Assembly: GCA_022766385.1 (NCBI GenBank)
Contig: JALEPJ010000037.1
Span: forward strand, 1 to 56,555
DNA length: 56,555 nt
Direction: 5' to 3'
Source of the DNA: Rikenellaceae bacterium
GTDB taxonomy: Bacteria; Bacteroidota; Bacteroidia; Bacteroidales; UBA932
In this document: positions 46,201 through 54,783 of the stretch, piece by piece
Layout: every line of letters starts with the position of its first letter
How positions within the stretch are numbered: the stretch's first letter is position 1
The notes under the pieces: generated by a model
Told to the model about the DNA's origin: nothing
What the model saw: the letters and a program-made list of their open reading frames with translations, nothing else
Database searches by the model: none
Made by a program: the position numbers and the translations under genes

Positions 46201-46758
46201 GAAGCAGGCCTTCACGTTGAGGGCATCGAAACAGGTCTCGATCAAGAGTAAGTCCGCACCGCCCTTGACCAGGGCGCTGACCTGCTCCTTGTAAGACTTG
46301 GCCATCGCGTCAAAGTCATATTGCCTGTATGCCGGGTCGGATATGTCCGAGGCAAGGGACAGTGACTTGCCGGTCGGACCTATGTCTCCGGCTACCCAAA
46401 CCTTACGACCCTTCTCAGCAAGTGCTTCGTCGGCAGCGCGGCGGGCAATGGCAGCTGAGGCATAGGCCATTTCGCAGGCTCTCTCTTCGAGCCCGTATGC
46501 TGCCTGACATATTCTATTGGCACTGAAGCTGTTGGTGCTGATGATATCGGCTCCGGCAGCGATATATTGCCTATGTATATCGAGGAGTATTTCCGGATGG
46601 GTGAGGTTCAGGCATTCATTGTTGCCCTTGAGTTCCTTGCTGCAGGCAGCGAAGGCTTCGCCCCTGAAATCATCTTCTTCGAGGCCGTAATTCTGGAGCA
46701 TAGTACCCATTGCTCCGTCGAGGATCAATATCCTCCTGCTGCATTCTTCTAGAAGCAT
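43234..46758 (-). CDS. metH: Cobalamin-dependent methionine synthase
   Basis: The 1174-residue protein has all four modules of MetH. The homocysteine domain (1-320) has the zinc cysteines in FGLNCSLG and IAGGCCGTTPEH. The folate domain follows (NFTNIGERTNVAGSRKFARL, then DIIDINMDDAMLDS). The B12 domain has the cobalt-ligand histidine in DVHDIGKNI and the GLITPSLFQMEELC loop. The AdoMet activation domain ends the protein (AAGYYSCPDHTMKRDML). It transfers a methyl from 5-methyl-THF to homocysteine. It overlaps metF by 10 bases on the same strand, so the two are coupled. No cobalamin riboswitch fits before it, because metF is immediately upstream. Confidence 0.97.
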   Translation of the reverse strand: MLLEECSRRILILDGAMGTMLQNYGLEEDDFRGEAFAACSKELKGNNECLNLTHPEILLDIHRQYIAAGADIISTNSFSANRICQAAYGLEERACEMAYASAAIARRAADEALAEKGRKVWVAGDIGPTGKSLSLASDISDPAYRQYDFDAMAKSYKEQVSALVKGGADLLLIETCFDALNVKACFWAIAELGLKLPVMVSVSVGDRSGRTLTGQTIEAFYRSVEHAGLFSFGLNCSLGADELEPLVEDVALFSKSRVSCHPNAGLPDALGNYNDSPEHMAKALARMASAGLLNIAGGCCGTTPEHIKAIAAALEGIAPRVLPKADNILTVSGLEAVRIDPENNFTNIGERTNVAGSRKFARLIAAHEYETALQVAADQIAGGADIIDINMDDAMLDSREEMKRFLRHISNDPAVARAAIMIDSSHFETIVEGLKNAQGKCIVNSISLKEGEEAMLEKARTIRALGAAMVVMAFDEEGQATDYERKISICERAYSLLTEKAGVPPQDIIFDVNVLSVGTGLAEHRRYGIDFIEAVRWIKTNLKGALTSGGISNLSFAFRGNNPVREAMHSAFLYHAGAAGLDMGIVNPGMLQIYDEIDKDMLEAVEDVILDRREDATERLIAKAQEALAIAKNGNEAVHADNTVAAGTAEERIISALVRGQAGNLKDDLMECLGQYGTAVNVIEGPLMDGMKRVGEYFGEGKMFLPQVVKSARIMRDAVDLLRPYMGEDEGSRTKARPKIVIATVKGDVHDIGKNITAIVLNCNGFEVIDLGVMVPKEKILDTALECGAQMIAVSGLITPSLFQMEELCREMSARGLSLPLFIGGATTSAVHTAVKLAPLYGHVFYGSDASASAVMCKSYMADTEAFEAEEHTKQEKLRKLYLSAEAEKKKKQEEQGSRMQFSRGYPEESYIHGCPFKDIPVRELSIDEVMDYFDWRMLFAVWGVKEDAKLRKDAEHLIARLRAEGSLSIRLALHFEEAYTDAEDRMVLNSGAILPMMRQESGERLSIADYLPKEEYGFKAALGLFAVAVHGKESGGCDCPACSSDYASMLLRSVRVTLAEAASSWVDEVLKAQLPEGSNARIVKPAAGYYSCPDHTMKRDMLALIPDSEKLGISFTESFAMVPDASICAFVFAHPSAAYPEIRRVSERTVEDYARKRGFDKEQTRTFLSHLLV

Positions 46759-47681
46759 TCCCTAATGACTTTAATAACATTGGAGGCTTTGCCCATAGTG
46801 TAGAAGTGGATGGCCGGGACTCCGTGGGATAGAAGGTCCTTGCATTGCGCCGTACACCATTCCTGGCCGATTTGATAGCAAGCCTGCTTGTCGTTGGCGT
46901 GGGCCATCATCTCATCTGTCAGCTCGACAGGAATGTTGATTGAGAAGGCTTCCGGCAATTGCCCTATCTGATTGGCAGTGGAGAGCGGCTTCAGACCGGG
47001 GATAATCGGAACCTTGATGCCGGCCTCGAGGCAGCGGTCACGGAAACTGTAGAAGTCCTTGTTGTCGAAGAACATCTGTGTAATGATATAATCCGCTCCT
47101 GCATCTACCTTTTTCTTGAGGTTCAGGATGTCCGTCTCAATGTTCGGGGCCTCGAAATGCTTCTCAGGATAGGCTCCTATTCCTATGCAGAAGCTCTCCT
47201 GAAGCTCCCTTTCCCGTTCATCGCGCCTTATTGCCTCCACAAGCTCTGATGCATAGCGGAATCCACCCGGCATAGCTGTAAAACGCTTCTCTCCTGCGAT
47301 GCAATCTCCCCTGAGAGCCATGATATTGCCAATGCCCATAAAGCGGAAGTCCTCCAATTGTGACCTTATCTCGTCGGCCGTATAGCCTCCGCAGATGACG
47401 TGAGGCACGACTTCAAGCTTGAAATTATCCTGGATGACGCTGCAAACAGCAGTCTCGCTCACTCTTCTGCGCACCAGATGACGACTGTAGGATCCATCCT
47501 CCAGCGGCCTGAATTCAAATTCGTCCCTATGGTTTGTGACATTGATATATGGGGGATTGAACTCCATCAGGGGCGCAATGTTCCTGATGAGTTCATCCTT
47601 GGTAATGCCTTTGAGAGGCGGTACAATTTCCAAAGAAAGGAAGGCTTTGTCCTGTTTGGACAATATTTCACTGATTTTCAT
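46749..47681 (-). CDS. metF: 5,10-methylenetetrahydrofolate reductase
   Basis: From the ATG at 47681 the protein has 310 residues, the usual MetF size. Family segments are SLEIVPPLKGITKDELIRNI at the start, YINVTNHRD, HVICGGYTADEI, ALRGD for FAD binding, GADYIITQMFFDN and VPIIPGLKPLSTANQI. It reduces methylene-THF to 5-methyl-THF with a flavin. The upstream kinase gene ends at 47668, so the two overlap by 14 bases; metH overlaps its end by 10. A start at 47735 would lengthen the overlap to 68 bases and adds no conserved sequence. Confidence 0.95.
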   Translation of the reverse strand: MKISEILSKQDKAFLSLEIVPPLKGITKDELIRNIAPLMEFNPPYINVTNHRDEFEFRPLEDGSYSRHLVRRRVSETAVCSVIQDNFKLEVVPHVICGGYTADEIRSQLEDFRFMGIGNIMALRGDCIAGEKRFTAMPGGFRYASELVEAIRRDERERELQESFCIGIGAYPEKHFEAPNIETDILNLKKKVDAGADYIITQMFFDNKDFYSFRDRCLEAGIKVPIIPGLKPLSTANQIGQLPEAFSINIPVELTDEMMAHANDKQACYQIGQEWCTAQCKDLLSHGVPAIHFYTMGKASNVIKVIRECF

Positions 47682-50193
47682 TCTGAGATTCTTGTTTAGG
47701 ATGGAGTTCGAGCAAGAAAACGAATCTCGCTCCATTGCTATAGTTCTTGTCCAGGAATACCTGCCCTCCGAGCTTGTCTGCTATCAGCTGGCAGATATTC
47801 AGTCCCAAGCCCGAACCCTGGTCAAACTGATTCAATTTGATAAAACGCTTGAAGATGAGTTCTGCCTTGTCTGCCGGGACGCCGGTGCCGGTATCAGCCA
47901 CGGAGAAGCAGATCTTACCAGGATATTCCGTGAGGGAGCAATGGAGATGGATCTCGCCCTTGCTTGTGTGCTTGCAGGCATTGGTGAGGTAATTTATCAG
48001 TACCTGTTGAACTCTTCTTCCGTCCGTCATTATCAAATAATCGTCCGGTACTTCTGTAGTGAAGTATAAATTAACTGCGGCAGTCTTGCGGTACTCAACC
48101 GACATCAGCGAGTTACGGCATATGCTGTTGACTGAGACCTTGGCGATATTGACGCGGTAGTTTCCGTGTTCAGAATCAGCTATGTCCATAATGTCTCCCA
48201 CAAGCATATCCATCATATTATAGCTGTTCCGGATATAAGTATTGAATTGCTCTTTTTCTTCAATGCTCCATGTGCCGTCAGGCAGTCCAAGCAGCTGCGA
48301 GAAGCCGAACATCGCATTGAGAGGGGTACGGATTTCGTGGCTCATATTCTGCAGGAATCTGGTCTTTGCCTTGTTCGCGGCAATATTGTCATTGATAATC
48401 TGTTGCTTGCGGAATTCGGCCATCTTCTCGTCCTCAATCTGGCGCACTGTCCATATGAGGTGGTTTATCCTGCCGTCACTGAACCTATCCGCCACCAGAT
48501 ACTGCCACTCGTACCAAATGCCACGTTTATCCTTGTACTGATTAATGATCAGATGAGTGTGGGCCATACGGCGGTTCAGGGTGGATGTTTCTGTAAAGTC
48601 AGACATAACCTGTCGGAACTCCTCAGCCACTATGTTCTGGAGGAAGTAGTTGATAGCATTATCAAGTCTCCCGGTCTTCAGAATGTTACGGAAATTATCA
48701 CTTATATGTGAATCGTACTCAGTCGAAAGGAAACTGCCTTCTTCGAGCGTGATATAGTTGATGAATATGAATGAGTGGGCGAGAGAATTGATGGTTAGAT
48801 ACGCCCTTTCTTTGCTCCTTATCTGCTCAGTGACATCTGTGCAATAGCCTGAAATGATGGCTTTCCCGTCAGACAACTTGTGCACGGAGCCTCCTGTCAT
48901 CAAATGTATTATGCCTTTTGTAGGATGTCTCCAAGCGTGGGTGTTTGATACTATCTTTCCGCTATGCATCGTCTTATATTCGACCTGCTCGATGTCGTTG
49001 CGGTCATCAGCCAACCTCTCGTGGAAAAAAACATAAAGGTCTTCGGGACTTAAGTTGTAGTCCTCAATTCCCAGAATCTTTTGAAAGGCCTCACTTGCCA
49101 CCATAGCCTTACTCCCGGCCTCATTCGTATAGATTCTCCAGATTCCGTATCCTGCGTCGGAGATGATTTGAAGGTTTTCTGTCAGCTGCTTGTTCAGAAG
49201 GGCAATCTCTTGAAGACTCTTTTCAACAATGGAATAGGCTTGGTTCAGCTTCGCTTTCTGCTCCTGTTCAGATCGGATAATGTCGTCTATGCAACGGAAG
49301 CCGAAGCCTATCAGATTCGGATTGTCACCCATAAGACGTGCATATATGACCTGGAGGTTCTTGATATTGCCCTCGCTAATAATCCTGAATCTTATGGTAT
49401 GCTCATTACTTGTACACAGGGACTGCTTTACATACTCAAGATTTGTCTTTTGTCTGAGCATATCCCTGTCTTCCGGGAAGACATGTTTGTTTATATAGGC
49501 ATCCCATGTTAGCTTGTAATCATGAGTACGGCGTTCCTCGTTCTTCTGGAGTATGCCCCTGACTTTGATAGGGGTGGAGTTCTCGAGCAATAGATCTACT
49601 ACAAAGAAATCCTCGATGTCGCGTGTCATCGATTCTAAATAGGTATAAAGCTGCAGAATAGATTCGCGTTCTGCCATAAGCTCGTGTTTAAGCCTGGCTT
49701 CCTGCGCCATTGAACGCATATGCAGTATCCTTCCATAGAGAGCATTGCCAACTACAGTCGCCAGCGTGAGGTGCTCAGAATTTATATGTGGATTCTCAAT
49801 GCAGAGAAGGCTAACTATTCCGCCATTGAAGAAGAGGGGAGCGATAATGGGCAAGTATGGATTCTCATTATTCCATTCCTCGCTTTTATCCAGAACGAAG
49901 GCTCCTTCATTCCTGTATTTATTTTCCCATATCCGTATTAATTCAATGGGAAGTGTTTTTTTCGGCGGGATGCTTGTTTCCCTTTCAGGATGCATCCATG
50001 TGTATGTGCTAAGTAAAAGATTTCCGTCCGTACTCTTTTCGTAAATGGCCGCACTGTCAGCATCATAGTGCAAACCAAGGTCATTCAGGGTGTCTTTTAT
50101 GATAACCTCGCTTCCTGTATAAGAGCTGAGATGGGCCATAAGTACCCTGATGGCTTCTTCCTGGTAGCTGATGTTACGGTTTGCTTCGGTCAT
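47668..50193 (-). CDS. Soluble sensor histidine kinase with GAF-like and PAS domains
   Basis: From the ATG at 50193 the protein has 841 residues and no membrane helix. The N-terminal 170 residues look like a GAF domain (LHYDADSAAIYEKSTDGNLL, then LFFNGGIVSLLCIENP). PAS-type segments follow (AGYGIWRIYTNEAG and VTEQIRSKERAYLTINS). The transmitter has the H-box FLQNMSHEIRTPLNAMFGF at about residue 620, N-box LINYLTNACKHTS, G1 VADTGTGVPADKAE and G2 GSGLGLNICQLIA. No receiver domain or response-regulator gene is nearby. It overlaps metF by 14 bases, so kinase, metF and metH are likely one transcript. The signal and partner are unknown. Confidence 0.9.
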   Translation of the reverse strand: MTEANRNISYQEEAIRVLMAHLSSYTGSEVIIKDTLNDLGLHYDADSAAIYEKSTDGNLLLSTYTWMHPERETSIPPKKTLPIELIRIWENKYRNEGAFVLDKSEEWNNENPYLPIIAPLFFNGGIVSLLCIENPHINSEHLTLATVVGNALYGRILHMRSMAQEARLKHELMAERESILQLYTYLESMTRDIEDFFVVDLLLENSTPIKVRGILQKNEERRTHDYKLTWDAYINKHVFPEDRDMLRQKTNLEYVKQSLCTSNEHTIRFRIISEGNIKNLQVIYARLMGDNPNLIGFGFRCIDDIIRSEQEQKAKLNQAYSIVEKSLQEIALLNKQLTENLQIISDAGYGIWRIYTNEAGSKAMVASEAFQKILGIEDYNLSPEDLYVFFHERLADDRNDIEQVEYKTMHSGKIVSNTHAWRHPTKGIIHLMTGGSVHKLSDGKAIISGYCTDVTEQIRSKERAYLTINSLAHSFIFINYITLEEGSFLSTEYDSHISDNFRNILKTGRLDNAINYFLQNIVAEEFRQVMSDFTETSTLNRRMAHTHLIINQYKDKRGIWYEWQYLVADRFSDGRINHLIWTVRQIEDEKMAEFRKQQIINDNIAANKAKTRFLQNMSHEIRTPLNAMFGFSQLLGLPDGTWSIEEKEQFNTYIRNSYNMMDMLVGDIMDIADSEHGNYRVNIAKVSVNSICRNSLMSVEYRKTAAVNLYFTTEVPDDYLIMTDGRRVQQVLINYLTNACKHTSKGEIHLHCSLTEYPGKICFSVADTGTGVPADKAELIFKRFIKLNQFDQGSGLGLNICQLIADKLGGQVFLDKNYSNGARFVFLLELHPKQESQNENQ

Positions 50194-50282
50194 TTGTAGT
50201 ACACATTTTTGGGAAAATAATCGTAAAGCTAATAAATTGCTGCGATTTTTCAAAAGGAAGGAGACTTAGGTCTTCCAAAATG

Positions 50283-50318
50283 GAAAAAAAGGAAGGCCAG
50301 TACTATTTCCGGCCTTCC
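50283..50318 (-). terminator. Intrinsic terminator of the second GH3 gene
   Basis: GGAAGGCC (50291-50298) pairs with GGCCTTCC (50311-50318). On the minus strand the hairpin is followed by a run of T (positions 50290-50284). It lies 37 bases after the stop of the GH3 gene at 50355. Confidence 0.85.
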
Positions 50319-50354
50319 TCGTATGTAATTCTTCCGTATTGTTGGGTAAGAGTA

Positions 50355-52721
50355 TTACCTAACAGCGATTTCGTTGAGTTCAGTCTTTGGTGCGAGAGCA
50401 TTGCTCACCTTCCAGCTCTGGGCTTTCTTAATCTGGAATGAAGCATTTGCGCGGATATCCTCTACATTGGCTCCGAACATTGCCTTGTATGAACCTGCTG
50501 CCGTCTCCCAAGCGGATGTGCTTTCGTTGAAAGAAGCGAGAGTGTAAGCGTCAACGGTCATTGTAAGAGTCTGGCTCTCACCAGGCTTCAGCTCACGTGT
50601 CTTTGCGAAGGCCTTGAGCTCCTTGGCTGGCTTAACGAGGCCGCCCTGAGGTGCTGCTATGTAGAGCTGAACGGCTTCCTTGCCTGCTGCCTTACCGGTA
50701 TTCTTCACAGTGATGCTTGCAGTGATGCTGCCGTCCTTTGCTACCTTCACTGAAGGAGCGCTATAAGCGAAGGTGGTGTATGAAAGACCGTATCCGAATG
50801 GATAAGAAACCGCCTTCTCAGCGGTGTCGAAATAGCGGTAACCTACCCAAATACCCTCGTTGTAGTCAGTATAGTCAATATCCTTGACAAGACGCCTTGA
50901 TGCAGCTCTTCCACCCATAAGTGCAGCGAGGTCGAAGCCGCCTGCATTCTGCTGCTGGCCTGCGTAAGGGAAGTTCTGTGATGAAGGAATGTCGAAGTAA
51001 TTGAGAGGGAAGGTCATAGCAAGCTTTCCTGAAGGATTGGCCTTACCTGTGAGAATGTCAGCCACTGAGTTGCCGACCTCCTGACCAGGAGTCCAAGCGA
51101 GGAGGATAGCATCCGGCTGGTTCTTCCAAGAAGCTGTCTCGATTACACCGCCGATATTGAGGACAACAACCACCTTTTTGCCCACTTTCTGGTATGCGTT
51201 GCAAACATCGGTAAGAAGGTCACGCTCCTCTTTGGTGAGGAGGAAGTCATTGTCGATGCGACGGTCGTCACCCTCGCCGGCATTGCGGCCAATGACAACT
51301 ACGGCAGCGTCATTGCGGGCAACGGAAGCTTCGACTGCGGTCTTGGCCATCTCGACCTCTGCTAGTACAGGTTCTCCGAGGAGGACGCCCCAACCGCCCT
51401 GGTTAGCAGAAAGCGCATCGCGGCTGTTTGCGAACTGGCGGTAATCAGCATAATACTTGGCAATCTTCTCGTCAATGTTGAGGCCTGCAGCCTTGAGCCC
51501 TTCGTCAATATTGCGGATGTATGGCTTGTTCACATTGCCTGAACCGGTACCGCCGGCAATCGACTTGTACGCGTTGAGGCCGAAGAGCGCTATGTTTTTC
51601 ACATTCTGGAGAGGAAGAGCCTCTGCATCGTTCTTGAGAAGCACCATACCCTCGACAGCTGAAGAGCGTACGAGCTCGGCGTGAGCCTTGAGGTCCGGCT
51701 TGTCAGAGTACTTGTATCCATTGAAACGAGGGGTCTTGACAATGTAGTTGAGCATATTGCGCACATTCCTGTCGAGATCTGCCTCAGGGAGAGTACCGTT
51801 CTTCACTGCCTCGATAATCCTTTCGGTCTCAACATCAGCGCCTGGCTCCATAAGGTCGTTCTGAGCGATAACGGCTTTGACTGTGCCCTGCTTGGTGCCC
51901 CAGTCGGTCATTACTATACCCTCGAATCCCCAGTCGTCACGGAGAACCTTGGTGAGGAGGTCGTGGCTCTGCTGGGTGAACTCACCGTTGACCTTATTGT
52001 ACGATGACATAACAGTCCAAGGCTGAGACTCTCTGATCGCAATCTCGAAGTTCTTGAGATAGATCTCGCGAGCGGCCCTCTGGCTTATGCGTGAGTCGTT
52101 TTCCTGACGGTTGATCTCTTGATTGTTGAATGCGAAGTGCTTGACTGATACGCCGACACCATTGCTCTGAATACCGTTTACATAAGCGGCAGCAATCTTT
52201 CCGGAGAGGATAGGATCCTCTGAGAAGTACTCGAAGTTTCGGCCGCAGAGAGGGTTCCTGTGGATGTTCATACCCGGTGCAAGGAGCACGTCCGCACCAT
52301 ACTCAAGGACCTCATTGCCCATAGCCTCGGTCACGTCCTCTACGAGTTCGGTGTTCCAAGAGCAGGCAAGCACTGTTCCAACAGGGAAGCCGGTGCAATA
52401 GAAAGTGTCGCTGGTTCCCGGACGGGTAGGATTGATACGAAGTCCGGCAGGACCGTCAGAAAGGACGGTGACAGGAATCCCGAGACGCTCAATCGCCTGA
52501 GTTGTTCCGGCAGCACCAGGAACGACTGAAGCGGAACCTGTCGGAACGGCTGCATTGCCGGCAGTCATACTGCCCCAACCGCCGCCCGTTACGAGCTTGG
52601 CTTTCTCTTCGAGTGTCATTGCCTTGATGACTTCCTCAATATTGTCCTTTGAAAGTTTTGGCTGAGCACTTGCGCAGAGAGTAAGAAGCGCAGTGCCGAG
52701 CAGAAGAATGGTTTTTTTCAT
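50355..52721 (-). CDS. Glycoside hydrolase family 3 beta-glucosidase-like enzyme
   Basis: From the ATG at 52721 the protein has 788 residues, with a signal peptide (KKTILLLGTALLTLCASA). The GH3 barrel has ERLGIPVTVLSDGPAGLRI, VSVKHFAFNNQEINRQ and the nucleophile aspartate in GIVMTDWGTKQG. The second domain has the typical LLKNDAEALPL segment and a KEERDLLTDVC region. A C-terminal FnIII-like domain (PFGYGLSYTTFAYSAPSV, then ELKPGESQTLTM) closes it. The ERLGIP and KHFAxNNQE segments are typical of broad beta-glucosidases. A frame to 52805 is rejected because it would include the promoter. It is transcribed alone, ending at a terminator. Confidence 0.92.
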   Translation of the reverse strand: MKKTILLLGTALLTLCASAQPKLSKDNIEEVIKAMTLEEKAKLVTGGGWGSMTAGNAAVPTGSASVVPGAAGTTQAIERLGIPVTVLSDGPAGLRINPTRPGTSDTFYCTGFPVGTVLACSWNTELVEDVTEAMGNEVLEYGADVLLAPGMNIHRNPLCGRNFEYFSEDPILSGKIAAAYVNGIQSNGVGVSVKHFAFNNQEINRQENDSRISQRAAREIYLKNFEIAIRESQPWTVMSSYNKVNGEFTQQSHDLLTKVLRDDWGFEGIVMTDWGTKQGTVKAVIAQNDLMEPGADVETERIIEAVKNGTLPEADLDRNVRNMLNYIVKTPRFNGYKYSDKPDLKAHAELVRSSAVEGMVLLKNDAEALPLQNVKNIALFGLNAYKSIAGGTGSGNVNKPYIRNIDEGLKAAGLNIDEKIAKYYADYRQFANSRDALSANQGGWGVLLGEPVLAEVEMAKTAVEASVARNDAAVVVIGRNAGEGDDRRIDNDFLLTKEERDLLTDVCNAYQKVGKKVVVVLNIGGVIETASWKNQPDAILLAWTPGQEVGNSVADILTGKANPSGKLAMTFPLNYFDIPSSQNFPYAGQQQNAGGFDLAALMGGRAASRRLVKDIDYTDYNEGIWVGYRYFDTAEKAVSYPFGYGLSYTTFAYSAPSVKVAKDGSITASITVKNTGKAAGKEAVQLYIAAPQGGLVKPAKELKAFAKTRELKPGESQTLTMTVDAYTLASFNESTSAWETAAGSYKAMFGANVEDIRANASFQIKKAQSWKVSNALAPKTELNEIAVR

Positions 52722-52752
52722 TGTTAGTGTATTTGTTTGGTTTTTCCAACAA

Positions 52753-52785
52753 CAAAGATAATGATTGTGCAGCAAATTCGCCAAA
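52753..52785 (-). promoter_or_regulatory. Promoter of the second GH3 gene
   Basis: On the minus strand TATCTTTG (52760-52753) is an exact -7 box and TTTG (52785-52782) lies 21 bases upstream. The -7 box is 31 bases before the ATG. Confidence 0.65.
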
Positions 52786-52808
52786 GTAGTAAAGGGGAGA
52801 TACAAAAG

Positions 52809-52841
52809 AAGCCGACTGAAATCTATTTTTCAGTCGGCTTT
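52809..52841 (-). terminator. Hairpin terminator after tRNA-Val
   Basis: AAGCCGACTGAAA and its complement around TTTCAGTCGGCTT (52809-52840) form a stem of at least 10 pairs. On the minus strand it lies 12 bases after the end of the tRNA and is followed by CTTTTG. It separates the tRNA from the GH3 promoter region. Confidence 0.75.
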
Positions 52842-52852
52842 ATCCGCTTTTG

Positions 52853-52927
52853 TGGGAGATGAGGGATTCGAACCCCCGACCCTCTGCTTGTAAGGCAGAC
52901 GCTCTGAACCAACTGAGCTAATCTCCC
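52853..52927 (-). tRNA. tRNA-Val (anticodon UAC)
   Basis: On the minus strand the acceptor GGGAGAT pairs with ATCTCCC. The D-arm TAGCTCAGTTGGT, anticodon stem TCTGC/GCAGA with loop CTTACAA (anticodon TAC), and T-arm GGGGGTTCGAATCCCTC are all present. The length is 75 bases including the discriminator A; CCA is not encoded. Confidence 0.96.
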
Positions 52928-52952
52928 GAAAAATTTCCTTTTGTTGGGACTG

Positions 52953-52983
52953 CAAAGGTACTGCTTTTTCTGATAAAACCAAA
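52953..52983 (-). promoter_or_regulatory. Promoter of tRNA-Val
   Basis: On the minus strand TACCTTTG (52960-52953) and TTTG (52983-52980) are 19 bases apart, a full match to the Bacteroides consensus. The -7 box is 25 bases before the tRNA 5' end. Confidence 0.7.
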
Positions 52984-53101
52984 TCTTTTTTAACTTTTTT
53001 CATTATCCTTCGTCAATACTTTAGGATTCTTATGCAAATGGCACGGATTTTATGTATCTTGCGTTGAATAAAGAGAGATGGATGATCATATCTTGTGAAT
53101 T

Positions 53102-54376
53102 ATGAGAAAGCTTATTTCGACTATATTTTCGATTCTGGCCCTGACAGCGGCTGGGGTTTGTTCCGTTTCCTGCATCTGGGGTGGAGGCTTTGATGATATT
53201 GATAATAATAACGGCTCTGGCGGCGGGCACAGGTATCCTACCGGAGGCGATCAGGAAGGCGGCTCGACCGATCCTGGCACTGATCCTGGCACTGGAGATA
53301 ACAAGAGCATCTTCCCTGGGGATAAACTCTATCAGATAAAGGCAGACGCTGTCTATTATGGGGATACGAACTACGACGGTGTGGATGAGTATGTAGTCTA
53401 TTTCTATTGGGGTGAATACGACGAGGACGGTTCATTCAAATCAGAGGGAACGGAAATTGCCTTCGACCTGCTCTGCAAGCATACGGGAGATATGCATATA
53501 CCAACAGGTACATACAATTGCACTTCTGATGATTTTACACCAGGACACTTTCTGGATGGCTATGAGCAGGATGGGTATATCTACCCTTCTTACGCATATT
53601 TCCAGAAAAGCAAGAACGATAGCAAGACGGTTCGTATTACATCCGGCAATATGACCCTCGGTCGATCAGGTGAGAAGTATCAGGTGAAGGTCTACTTCGC
53701 GACATCTCAGACACCTGATAGCTCTTCTAAAGGTAGTTATCTCTTGCAATATGAGGGGGAAATACCTGTTTCCGATGGTAGAGAAAGCGGAGGCGGTGAT
53801 TCCGGTGTCGAAAAGACAGTGGAAATGAAGGATATCTCCCGCGTGGAGATACAGAATTGGGGCCAGATTTGGCAGGATAATGATGGCAAGACTCTTCCAG
53901 TTTCCGATTGGATTTTGTACCTTTACGGCCCGAATGCCGATAAGGACAATGAATATGCGATGATCGAGCTCCTCGCACCAGTGGGGGCCAAGGCTATTGA
54001 AACGGGAATCTATAATGAGGTTATTGCCCTCGGAGACCCTTCATTGTTCAAACCGGGAGCATTGCTCGCAGGATATACTGAAGGTGAAGACAATATTGCC
54101 TATGGTACCTGGTATTGCAAGGACGGAGTTGCGTATTACGCTGCCTCAAAGGGCTCCCTGACGGTTACGATAAAGGATGACCTCTATGCACTTACTTTTG
54201 ATTTTGTGGATGAGGATGAAACATACGGCGGTGCATTCAAGGGCACATATATGGGAGCGGTTGAATATGTTGACAAGACTGCGACCAAGGCAGGAGAAAG
54301 CCGTGGTATGAAACAAAGAATGATTCGGAGAAGGCCTGTCCGCGCCTGTGTTGCCGGCAGGAGCATTGCCGAATAG
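53102..54376 (+). CDS. Lipoprotein with two related beta domains and a basic tail
   Basis: The 424-residue protein has a lipoprotein signal (LALTAAGVCSVSC) and a Gly/Asn/Asp linker containing a tandem 12-base repeat (GATCCTGGCACT at 53270 and 53282, encoding TDPG units). Two similar domains follow. Domain 1 (about 70-220) has IPTGTYNC, PGHFLDGYEQDGY and VKVYFATS. Domain 2 (about 232-392) has IETGIYNE, PGALLAGYTEGEDN and YALTFDFVDE. No family was recognised. The last 25 residues (RGMKQRMIRRRPVRACVAG) are very basic and unlike the rest. The stop lies only 11 bases before the tmRNA, so the end of this gene overlaps the tmRNA promoter region. Confidence 0.75.
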   Translation: MRKLISTIFSILALTAAGVCSVSCIWGGGFDDIDNNNGSGGGHRYPTGGDQEGGSTDPGTDPGTGDNKSIFPGDKLYQIKADAVYYGDTNYDGVDEYVVYFYWGEYDEDGSFKSEGTEIAFDLLCKHTGDMHIPTGTYNCTSDDFTPGHFLDGYEQDGYIYPSYAYFQKSKNDSKTVRITSGNMTLGRSGEKYQVKVYFATSQTPDSSSKGSYLLQYEGEIPVSDGRESGGGDSGVEKTVEMKDISRVEIQNWGQIWQDNDGKTLPVSDWILYLYGPNADKDNEYAMIELLAPVGAKAIETGIYNEVIALGDPSLFKPGALLAGYTEGEDNIAYGTWYCKDGVAYYAASKGSLTVTIKDDLYALTFDFVDEDETYGGAFKGTYMGAVEYVDKTATKAGESRGMKQRMIRRRPVRACVAGRSIAE

Positions 54377-54387
54377 TATAAGGTTCT

Positions 54388-54783
54388 GGGGATGTTTTGG
54401 TTTTGACAGCATCGATTCGGGACAGTAAGCACGCCGTGAGTCGGAAGCCCTCACGTAAATCTCAGTTTCCGAAAAATTAGTTGGCAACAACAATTATGCA
54501 CTCGCTGCCTAATCTACCAAGTAGTTTAGCTTAATCCGGTCCGCCAAGGCTGCGGGCCCGACGAGTATCCCTCCGTACTTTATGCCGGTTATGAGCGGAA
54601 ATAGGGGTATCAATCAAACCGGATGCATGCGGTAATGCCTCTGAATCCGCATTAAGACGTAGAGGATAAGTTTAGGATGGCCCGTCTTCCGGCAGCCCTA
54701 TTCCGACAAACAAAGGAAGAATAAACGTGTAGAAAGCTGTTTTGTACGTTGTTTGGACGGCGGTTCGAGTCCGCCCATCTCCA
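54388..54783 (+). ncRNA. ssrA: tmRNA (trans-translation RNA)
   Basis: The 5' end GGGGATG pairs with CATCTCC at the 3' end (one G-U pair) to make the acceptor stem, and the T-arm reads GGACGGCGGTTCGAGTCCGCC. The 5' TTTTGGTTTTGACAGCATCG matches the tmRNA D-region. The tag frame at 54483-54509 reads GNNNYALAA followed by TAA, which closely resembles Bacteroidota tags. The RNA is about 396 bases; CCA is not encoded. It rescues stalled ribosomes. A partial promoter (TTG 54351-54353, TAGTATAA 54374-54381) is within the upstream lipoprotein gene. Confidence 0.97.

Noticed and set aside
46759..46800. Cobalamin riboswitch before metH
   Set aside because: metF overlaps the metH start, leaving no leader.
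47668..50193. Hybrid histidine kinase with receiver domain
   Set aside because: The protein ends shortly after the ATPase G2 box; no receiver or HTH domain follows.
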